NCBI GenBank assembly: GCA_016282455.1
Contig: JAEEKM010000245.1
Coordinates: 1-11,143 of the forward strand
Origin: Treponema sp.
GTDB lineage: Bacteria; Spirochaetota; Spirochaetia; Treponematales; Treponemataceae
Direction of reading: 5' to 3'
DNA length: 11,143 bases
Shown here: piece by piece, positions 5,943 to 11,143 of the stretch
Position numbering within the stretch: position 1 is the stretch's first letter
Layout: each line of letters opens with the position of its first letter
Translations under genes and position numbers: made by a program
Notes under the pieces: model-generated
What the model was told of the DNA's origin: nothing
The model's database searches: none
Seen by the model: only the letters and a program-made list of their open reading frames with translations

Positions 5943-7187
5943 TTAGTCAAGACCTCCCAGACTGCAGGAAAGGGGAATTTCTCCCGTGTAACCGTTAAAG
6001 CCTACCGCAGACCTCCAGGCATTCCCGTCAACGGATAACCAGCTCCAGCAGTGAAGCACAAGTCCTTCTTTTGTGGTGATTACAAGTTCTTCTCCGGGTG
6101 CAAGGTTTTTGTCCAGAATCTTGTAGTGGTCCACAGACTTAATGCTGAAGTCCAGTGTTTTTTTAACTTCATTATTCTGCTTCTGGGCAAAGAGACGGTT
6201 CATTACAGACGAAGAATTATCTACTGAAGCCTCAGTCCAGGTAACTGCTGCATGCACGGACATATCTTCAAAGAAAATTGTTATTTCAACATTAAAGGTT
6301 CCAAGACCACTGTCATAATCATCATCCCAATCGGGGTAAATTATTACGGAATTGTAAGCAAGAGGAACTTTTTTGTATTTTGTGCCATTCTCTTTATCAA
6401 GTTTTTTGTAAAGGAAACCGCTGTCCCCCTTACTTTTTGAAAGGGAATCGTAGAAGGCTTTTAGTTTTTCTGAATAAGCGTTGGTTCTGTCTGCTTCCAC
6501 CTCTATTTCTTCAGAATACTTTTTTGCTTCACTGCGCTGAAGATCCCACATTTTCTGGCTTAAGCCGTATGAGGAACTTTTTCGCACCTGTTCTGCAAGA
6601 ATTTCTGCAGTTTCATCATCCATGTCGGGGTTCTGGGAACGGACGAGTTCAATCTGTGTTTCTGCAAGATCAGACAAATCGCCCTTACCGCTTTTTTTGG
6701 AGGAAGACTTTGGTTTTTCTGCAACAGGTTCATCTATTCCTTTCATGGCATTCAGCACAAGACTGGAATTTGCCTTTACTGCTTCATAGTCCTTTGAGTT
6801 TACGTTTTTCCTTAGTTCTGCAAGGGGGTCCATTCCCATAGACTTTAACAGGGCAAGTGACTGGGCATCTGCTCCGCCCATTTCATCTTCTGCCATAAGA
6901 AGGGTTGCACACTGAGTGAGCATGGCATATTTTTCTATACTGTTTGGACCTGAGATTCCGTTTTTCAAAAGAACGGCTTCTGCCTGAACTTTCTGTTCTT
7001 TTGTAGCAGAAGTAATTTCTTCTTCGTAAAGTCCAAGGTCAGCAAAAGAGGCATGAATGGAGTTTACATTTTTTGCCCAGTTTTTAATGTCACTGGAAGT
7101 AAGGCCCGTGCTTTTGGGTTCTGCAAAAACTAATGCTGCCAGGGAGAGCGCAAATAAAAAAACCGTCAATTTTTTTGTAAAATACAT
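5943..7187 (-). CDS. Secreted or periplasmic protein of unknown function
   Basis: This 414-residue protein is one I do not recognise. It has a clear Sec signal peptide: Lys5-Lys6, a hydrophobic core (7-20) and a signal peptidase I site after VFA (residue 22, before EP). No lipobox cysteine is present. Residues 23-155 look alpha-helical. A Ser/Lys-rich linker (157-169) follows, then a charged helical, possibly coiled-coil stretch (175-250). The C-terminal part from about 277 looks beta-rich (YNSVIIYPDWDDDYDSGLG, then FNVEITIFFEDMSVHAAVTW) and ends with an aromatic, Gly-rich segment. The ATG at 7187 is chosen because it starts the signal peptide and has GGAGG six bases upstream. The frame stays open to 7403, but that extension runs antisense into oppD and lies outside the predicted transcript. 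It has its own promoter and is divergent from oppD. Confidence 0.85.
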   Translation of the reverse strand: MYFTKKLTVFLFALSLAALVFAEPKSTGLTSSDIKNWAKNVNSIHASFADLGLYEEEITSATKEQKVQAEAVLLKNGISGPNSIEKYAMLTQCATLLMAEDEMGGADAQSLALLKSMGMDPLAELRKNVNSKDYEAVKANSSLVLNAMKGIDEPVAEKPKSSSKKSGKGDLSDLAETQIELVRSQNPDMDDETAEILAEQVRKSSSYGLSQKMWDLQRSEAKKYSEEIEVEADRTNAYSEKLKAFYDSLSKSKGDSGFLYKKLDKENGTKYKKVPLAYNSVIIYPDWDDDYDSGLGTFNVEITIFFEDMSVHAAVTWTEASVDNSSSVMNRLFAQKQNNEVKKTLDFSIKSVDHYKILDKNLAPGEELVITTKEGLVLHCWSWLSVDGNAWRSAVGFNGYTGEIPLSCSLGGLD

Positions 7188-7215
7188 GTAAAACCTCCAG
7201 ATACTAATAAATAAT

Positions 7216-7244
7216 ATCATAACTCTGTAATGTTTTCTTGTCAA
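7216..7244 (-). promoter_or_regulatory. Sigma70-type promoter of the secreted-protein gene
   Basis: TTGACA (7244-7239), 17 bp, TATGAT (7221-7216, five of six). Transcription would start near 7208, giving a leader of about 20 bases that carries GGAGG six bases before the ATG at 7187. The -35 box shares five bases with the oppositely directed oppD promoter. Confidence 0.78.
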
Positions 7245-7266
7245 AAAAAAGTTTGATATGGATGAT
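7238..7266 (+). promoter_or_regulatory. Probable oppD promoter, overlapping the divergent one
   Basis: TTGTCA (7238-7243, five of six), 17 bp, GATGAT (7261-7266, four of six). The predicted start near 7273 leaves a leader of about 26 bases with AGAGGA ahead of the oppD ATG at 7299. The -35 hexamer lies on the same bases as the minus-strand TTGACA (7239-7244), so RNA polymerase could not sit at both at once. Confidence 0.5.
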
Positions 7267-7298
7267 TTTTTCTCCGATAAGAAGAAAGAGGAATTTAT

Positions 7299-8660
7299 AT
7301 GGAAAAAGAAAAGCCCCTGCTTGAGATTAAAAACCTTACTGTGAGTTTTCGTACCGGAAAAGGAATCGTTCATGCGGTGAGGGGGGTAAACCTTAACCTT
7401 CACAAGGGAGAGACCCTTGCCCTGGTGGGAGAAAGCGGAAGCGGAAAATCTGTAACTGCCAAAGCCGTCATGGGTCTTGAAGCTGCAAACTCAATCATAG
7501 AAAGCGGAGAAATCTGGTACAAGGGAAAAAACATTCTCTCCTTTAGTGAAAAAGAATTTAACCGCCTGAGGGGAAACGAAATCACCATGGTATTCCAGGA
7601 CCCTCTTTCTGCTTTAGACCCCATTGTAAAAATCGGACCGCAGATAACGGAAGCCACAATTCTTAATGGAAAAACAAACCAGAGGCTTGCAGGAAAAAAC
7701 ATAAAAGGCCTGCTTTCTGAAAATAAAAATCATTTTTCCGCCACACAATTCAGTCAGCTAAAAAAAATTGTAAGGCACACAGAAAAACTTTACACTGCCT
7801 ACTATAAATCTCTTGACCCAAAAAAAATTGAAATTCTTGATGCCATAAGTTTAAGCGAAGGAGCCCCGGACTTTTTTGAAAAAATAAAAAATCTTCTTGC
7901 TCCAGACTTTTCTTTTCCAGAAGAATGTGAAGGTTTAAAAGAAAAACTCATTAACCAGATAAAACGCAAGTCCTTTAAAATCACAAAAAAAATCGCCTAC
8001 TATAAGGCACTGGACATTATGGAAGAAGTGGGAATAAAAGATGCAGCCTTAAGGTTTAAGCAGTACCCCTTTGAATTTTCCGGTGGAATGAGGCAGAGAA
8101 TTGTTATTGCCATAGCCATTGCCGCAAACCCGGAACTTCTTATCTGCGATGAACCCACTACCGCCCTTGACGTTACCATTCAGGCACAGATTCTTGAACT
8201 CATTAACCGCCTTAAAGAAAAAAGACAGATGAGCGTTCTTTTTATTACCCACGACTTAGGCGTTGTAGCAAACATTGCAGACAGGGTTGCCGTTATGTAT
8301 GCGGGAAAAATCGTAGAGAATGGAAATACAGACGACATCTTCTACCACCCGGCTCACCCCTACACCTGGGCACTTCTTTCTTCCATGCCTGACTTAGACA
8401 CAGAAGATGCACTCGAAGCAATTCCCGGCACTCCGCCAAACCTGCTTGAAGTTCCAAAGGGAGACGCTTTTGCTCCCAGAAACAAATATGCAATGCAGAT
8501 AGACTTTGAAGAAGAACCGCCTCTTTTTACCATAAGCGAAAGTCACAGTGCTGCCACCTGGCTTCTTCATCCTGACGCCCCCAAAGTGGAACTGCCACAG
8601 GCCCTGCAGGAAAGAATTATCCGCATGAAAGAAAGGGCAAAGGAGAGAAACAATGCGTAA
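7299..8660 (+). CDS. oppD: Oligopeptide ABC transporter ATP-binding protein OppD, with a ~100-residue insertion
   Basis: An ATPase that powers oligopeptide/dipeptide import with OppF beneath the OppBC permeases. Motifs run Walker A GESGSGKS (44-51), Q-loop Gln100 in VFQDPLSALDP, signature SGGMRQR (261-267), Walker B LLICDEPT (280-287) and H-loop His318. At 453 residues it is about 100 longer than normal OppD (roughly 320-350). The excess lies between QITEAT (115-120) and KALDIMEEVGI (236-246), in the helical subdomain before the signature, and is Lys-rich and helical. The C-terminal OppD module is recognisable (HPYTWALLSSMP, IPGTPPNL, FAPRNKYAM). However, the four cysteines that bind an iron-sulfur cluster in many homologues are replaced by Asp389, Asn395, Asp402 and Thr420. 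ATG with AGAGGA upstream. It overlaps oppF by 8 bases. No permease or binding-protein genes are in view. Confidence 0.93.
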   Translation: MEKEKPLLEIKNLTVSFRTGKGIVHAVRGVNLNLHKGETLALVGESGSGKSVTAKAVMGLEAANSIIESGEIWYKGKNILSFSEKEFNRLRGNEITMVFQDPLSALDPIVKIGPQITEATILNGKTNQRLAGKNIKGLLSENKNHFSATQFSQLKKIVRHTEKLYTAYYKSLDPKKIEILDAISLSEGAPDFFEKIKNLLAPDFSFPEECEGLKEKLINQIKRKSFKITKKIAYYKALDIMEEVGIKDAALRFKQYPFEFSGGMRQRIVIAIAIAANPELLICDEPTTALDVTIQAQILELINRLKEKRQMSVLFITHDLGVVANIADRVAVMYAGKIVENGNTDDIFYHPAHPYTWALLSSMPDLDTEDALEAIPGTPPNLLEVPKGDAFAPRNKYAMQIDFEEEPPLFTISESHSAATWLLHPDAPKVELPQALQERIIRMKERAKERNNA

Positions 8661-9552
8661 AGAAAAAAGTCTTGAACCCTTTGATGAAAAAACAGATCCT
8701 CTCCTTAGGGTAGAAAACCTTAAACAGTACTTTGGTAAAACTCATGCAGTTGACGGAATAAGTTTTTCCATTAACAAGGGAGAAGTTTTTGGTCTTGTGG
8801 GAGAAAGCGGCTGTGGAAAAACCACCACGGGGCGTTCGATTATAAGGCTCATAAAACCCAGCGGAGGAAAAATCTTTTTTAAGAACAACCTGATTAGCGA
8901 AGGAAAACCTGACCCTTCCCTCCTCACAAAGATTCAGATGATTTTTCAGGACCCGGTTACTTCCCTTGACCCCCGCATGACTGTTGGAGAAGTGATTGCG
9001 GAAGGCCTTTACATAAGGGGCATGAAAGACAAGGCAGAAATTAACAGGCGTGTTTCCCATGTGCTTGAAAAAGTTGGCTTAAGGCCGGACTATGCCGACC
9101 GTTACCCCCATGAGTTTTCAGGCGGACAGAGGCAGCGGGTAGGAATTGCAAGGGCCATCATCATGGAACCGGAACTCATTATTGCAGACGAACCCATTTC
9201 TGCACTGGATGTTTCCATAAAAGCACAGATTATCAACCTGCTTAACGACTTAAGAAAAAGCATGGGTCTTACCATACTCTTTATTGCCCACGACCTTTCT
9301 GTGGTAAAATATTTTTCTGACAGAATCGGGGTTATGTATAATGGAAGAATTGTTGAACTTGCTTCTTCAAAACGTCTTTTTGAAAATCCCCTTCACCCCT
9401 ACACAAAAAGCCTGCTTTCTGCAATTCCGCTGCCCGACCCTGACTACGAAAAAACCCGTGTACGCCTGGTTTACAAAGGAAGCGGGACTTCTGCTACAAA
9501 CAGTCAGTTAAAAGAGGTGGAAAAAGAACACTGGCTTCTGGAGGAAGAATAA
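8653..9552 (+). CDS. oppF: Oligopeptide ABC transporter ATP-binding protein OppF
   Basis: The partner ATPase of OppD, 299 residues. Walker A is GESGCGKT (50-57), Q-loop Gln99 in IFQDPVTSLDP, signature SGGQRQR (156-162), Walker B LIIADEP (175-181) and H-loop His213 in IAHDLSVV. All catalytic elements are intact, so it should hydrolyse ATP. After HPYTKSLLSAIPLPDP (248-263) the protein ends in a short polar, acidic tail. The usual Cys-containing C-terminal module is missing, which makes it shorter than typical OppF (about 310-330). The ATG at 8653 lies inside the end of oppD (8-base overlap) and has AGGAG seven bases upstream, so translation is coupled. The TAA is followed without a gap by the next gene's GTG. 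Confidence 0.93.
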   Translation: MRKEKSLEPFDEKTDPLLRVENLKQYFGKTHAVDGISFSINKGEVFGLVGESGCGKTTTGRSIIRLIKPSGGKIFFKNNLISEGKPDPSLLTKIQMIFQDPVTSLDPRMTVGEVIAEGLYIRGMKDKAEINRRVSHVLEKVGLRPDYADRYPHEFSGGQRQRVGIARAIIMEPELIIADEPISALDVSIKAQIINLLNDLRKSMGLTILFIAHDLSVVKYFSDRIGVMYNGRIVELASSKRLFENPLHPYTKSLLSAIPLPDPDYEKTRVRLVYKGSGTSATNSQLKEVEKEHWLLEEE

Positions 9553-9939
9553 GTGAAGTTAAAATATTTTCTCCGCTCACTTTTATTTTTACTTCTGGCA
9601 GTGATTATTACTCTTGCCGTTGCTTTTTATGAAACAAAAACTTCTTCTGCCTTTACCCTGCTCAGTGCCGTATGCGACGGAACTTTTGTAAGTGCAGTCG
9701 TGCTCTTAGCCTGGGGACTTTTTTCTTTTATCATAAACAGGGGCGCTTTTGACAGCCTTGCCTTTGCCTTTACAAAAATTTTCTCCCGCTTCAAAAAACA
9801 GGACTCTTCCTCTGACGACTACTATAACTACCTGCAGGAAAAAAAATCCCGCCACAAACACGACCTCTCTTTCCTGATCCCCGTAAGCACAGGCCTACTC
9901 TCCCGTCTGGTAAGCATTTTCACCCTATGCTCCCTGTGA
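9553..9939 (+). CDS. Small membrane protein, DUF3899-like
   Basis: A 128-residue protein with three predicted membrane segments: about 8-25, 40-62 and 105-127. The middle part has a FIINRGAFDSLAFAFTKIF pattern (59-77), followed by a polar, charged loop containing YYNYLQEKKSR (80-90). This layout resembles the DUF3899 family, which has no known function; I assign it from the pattern only. The start is a GTG directly abutting the oppF stop codon, with GGAGG eight bases upstream inside oppF, so it belongs to the opp operon. Its stop codon (9937-9939) lies in the loop of a short hairpin, and an out-of-frame ATG at 9927 opens the frame that continues into hprK. Role unknown; a link to peptide uptake is only suggested by position. 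Confidence 0.72.
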   Translation: MKLKYFLRSLLFLLLAVIITLAVAFYETKTSSAFTLLSAVCDGTFVSAVVLLAWGLFSFIINRGAFDSLAFAFTKIFSRFKKQDSSSDDYYNYLQEKKSRHKHDLSFLIPVSTGLLSRLVSIFTLCSL

Positions 9940-9982
9940 ACAGGGCAAAAAGAACTGGAAACTGTATTTTTACTTTTTGCCC
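9932..9982 (+). other. Two mutually exclusive hairpins between the DUF3899-like gene and hprK
   Basis: CCCTG (9932-9936) can pair with CAGGG (9941-9945) around a TGAA loop that holds the upstream stop codon. A perfect 10-base inverted repeat, GGGCAAAAAG (9943-9952) and CTTTTTGCCC (9973-9982), uses the same GGG, so both stems cannot form together. The larger stem has a 20-base loop and no T-run behind it, so it is not a standard terminator. It lies just upstream of the hprK promoter. Confidence 0.4.
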
Positions 9983-9993
9983 CATTCTGACCC

Positions 9994-10022
9994 TTGCACT
10001 TTACTCCCACAAGTTGTATACT
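9994..10022 (+). promoter_or_regulatory. Candidate hprK promoter, predicted leaderless
   Basis: TTGCAC (9994-9999, weak -35), 17 bp, TATACT (10017-10022). The base seven after the -10 box is 10029, the first base of the CTG that fits the HprK N-terminus. The -10 hexamer and the six-base gap repeat those of the rsmI promoter. The -35 match is poor, so this call rests on the -10 box and its position. Confidence 0.5.
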
Positions 10023-10028
10023 AAACAT

Positions 10029-11018
10029 CTGTCTGACAAAACAATTACGGTTCTGGATCTTCTGGATTTAGACCTTAAAGGACACAACTCTCTAAACATC
10101 CGCTGCATCGCCGGACGCAGGGGACTTTCCCGTGCCCTTACGGTGCCAGACATTAACCGCCCCGGACTTGCACTTTCCGGCTTCTTTGAATCCTTTGCCT
10201 ACGAACGGGTTCAGATTCTTGGTCGGGGAGAAAATGCCTACCTTCAGAAACTTCAGGCAGAAAACAATTACAGCACGATTGAACGCATTCTTTCCTACAA
10301 TGTGCCCTGCCTTGTCTTTACCCACAGAATTCAGCCTGTAGAAGGACTTCTTGCCATTGCAGAACGCGAAGGCTGCCCCATTTTACAGACAGACCTTGAT
10401 TCCACAGAGTTTTCCCAGAGACTGCTCCGTGTATTTTCCACCATGTTCGCCCCCCGCAAAACCATGCACGGAGTTCTGGTAGAAGTATATGGTCTTGGCA
10501 TTCTGCTCATGGGTGACTCAGGCGTTGGTAAAAGCGAAACCGCACTTGAACTGGTAGAACGCGGACACCGCCTTGTAGCAGATGACAGTGTAGAAATCCG
10601 CTGTGTAAACGGTAACTCAATCATGGGTCAGGGAGCCAACAAGCTAATCAGCCACCACATGGAAATCCGTGGTCTTGGCATAATCAATATTTCCCAGCTC
10701 TACGGCGTAGGTGCAGTCCGTGAGCAAAAAGAAGTACAGCTGGTAGTAAAACTGGAAAACTGGGACCAGAACAAAGTGTACGACCGTCTTGGAACAGAAG
10801 GCCACACCATGGATCTTCTCGGAGTGAAGATTCCTTACATTGAAGTGCCTGTCAAACCCGGACGAAACCTTCCCATCATTCTTGAAGCAGCAGCAATGAA
10901 CGAAAGATTAAAGAGCATGGGTTACTACTCTGCCCGCGACTTTAACCAGAACGTTCTTAAATGGCTAGAAACAGGAGAAGCTCAAGCGGCTTACTACGGC
11001 AGCGAGGACTCCTACTAA
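10029..11018 (+). CDS. hprK: HPr kinase/phosphorylase HprK
   Basis: A bifunctional enzyme that phosphorylates HPr on the regulatory serine and removes the phosphate, linking sugar status to transport and gene control. Numbered from 10029, the N-terminal domain carries NRPGLALSGFFESFAYER (44-61). The kinase domain has the catalytic-type His147 in MHGVLVEVYG, Walker A GDSGVGKS (162-169), ADD (184-186), the family signature EIRGLGIINISQLYG (212-226), and VKPGRNLPIILEAAAMN (275-291) near the end. Length is about 330, normal for the family. The start is uncertain: no ATG, GTG or TTG is at the expected place. Homology suggests the protein begins near SDKTITVLDLL, which points to the CTG at 10029, six bases after a -10 box. 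Alternatives in frame are TTG 10014 and ATG 9927; the latter would add about 34 residues of unrelated sequence. ptsH follows 27 bases downstream. Confidence 0.93.
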   Translation: MSDKTITVLDLLDLDLKGHNSLNIRCIAGRRGLSRALTVPDINRPGLALSGFFESFAYERVQILGRGENAYLQKLQAENNYSTIERILSYNVPCLVFTHRIQPVEGLLAIAEREGCPILQTDLDSTEFSQRLLRVFSTMFAPRKTMHGVLVEVYGLGILLMGDSGVGKSETALELVERGHRLVADDSVEIRCVNGNSIMGQGANKLISHHMEIRGLGIINISQLYGVGAVREQKEVQLVVKLENWDQNKVYDRLGTEGHTMDLLGVKIPYIEVPVKPGRNLPIILEAAAMNERLKSMGYYSARDFNQNVLKWLETGEAQAAYYGSEDSY

Positions 11019-11045
11019 AAATATCAAGACAAAAGGAAGTACACA

Positions 11046-11143
11046 GTGATTGAGAAAATTCTTACCGTAAGAAACAGAGCCGGCATTCACGCACGCCCCG
11101 CAGCACTTATTGCCCAGACCGCAAATAAGTTCGCTTCGGAGAG
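11046..11143 (+). CDS. ptsH: Phosphocarrier protein HPr, 5' part only
   Basis: The first 32 codons of HPr are visible. The protein carries phosphate from Enzyme I on a histidine and is the substrate of HprK. The conserved AGIHARPAALI puts the active-site His at residue 15, exactly the family position, when the GTG at 11046 is used as start. AAGGAAG lies about eight bases upstream, a good Shine-Dalgarno. The regulatory Ser (around residue 46) is beyond the window edge, so it cannot be checked. It starts 27 bases after the hprK stop codon and is very probably co-transcribed. Confidence 0.93.
   Translation, partial: MIEKILTVRNRAGIHARPAALIAQTANKFASE

Noticed and set aside
7188..7403. N-terminal extension of the secreted-protein reading frame by 72 codons
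   Set aside because: It lies antisense to the start of oppD, upstream of the predicted promoter, and the signal peptide with its GGAGG site begins exactly at 7187.
9927..10028. Coding sequence for the first 34 residues of the long hprK frame from ATG 9927
   Set aside because: The residues do not resemble HprK N-termini, the ATG has no Shine-Dalgarno, and the stretch holds an inverted repeat and a -10 box. It is kept as a possible alternative start only.
1..11143. CRISPR arrays, insertion sequences, tRNA or rRNA genes, phage or defence genes
   Set aside because: No repeat-spacer pattern, transposase, terminal repeats or RNA-gene-like segments were seen; the window is nearly all housekeeping-type coding sequence.

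Overview
The window looks like chromosomal DNA from a host-associated, carbohydrate-fermenting spirochaete, most likely a Treponema. This is an inference from gene content: hprK-ptsH without any neighbouring sugar PTS permease, flgM fused to the end of rsmI, a biotin-dependent acyl-CoA carboxylase, and spirochaete-like protein sequence, notably the HprK N-terminus. It reads as ordinary vegetative chromosome. I see no mobile element, CRISPR array, rRNA or tRNA, and no protein-free stretch longer than about 110 bases.

Minus-strand half (1-7187), listed in the direction of transcription. A secreted protein of unknown function (7187-5943) has its own sigma70-type promoter and a strong Shine-Dalgarno. 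Then rsmI (5883-5131) overlaps flgM (5162-4872), which ends at a clear intrinsic terminator (4838-4806). Then come an iron-type alcohol dehydrogenase homologue that has lost all four metal ligands (4788-3640) and a SPOUT RNA methyltransferase (3640-2813), joined by a one-base TGATG overlap. After these come a cytosolic GH30 glycosidase (2746-1283) and the 5' part of an acyl-CoA carboxylase carboxyltransferase gene (1209 to beyond base 1).

Plus-strand half (7299-11143). oppD, oppF and a small DUF3899-like membrane protein form a tight operon, each gene with a good Shine-Dalgarno. They are followed by hprK and the start of ptsH (HPr). OppD carries an extra domain of about 100 residues inside its ATPase core and lacks the usual C-terminal cysteines. 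OppF lacks that C-terminal module altogether. HprK phosphorylates HPr on a serine, so the 3' pair is a regulatory PTS branch placed directly behind peptide-uptake ATPases.

The main point for a second look is a split in how translation seems to start. Five genes (the secreted protein, oppD, oppF, DUF3899-like, ptsH) have ordinary Shine-Dalgarno sites. Four others (carboxyltransferase, GH30, rsmI, hprK) have no Shine-Dalgarno but a -10 box placed 6-9 bases before the start codon, three of them with a -35 box at exactly 17 bp. This predicts leaderless mRNAs, including a GTG start (rsmI) and apparently a CTG start (hprK). Other points are the metal-site-less dehydrogenase homologue, the OppD insertion, and divergent promoters that share their -35 bases.
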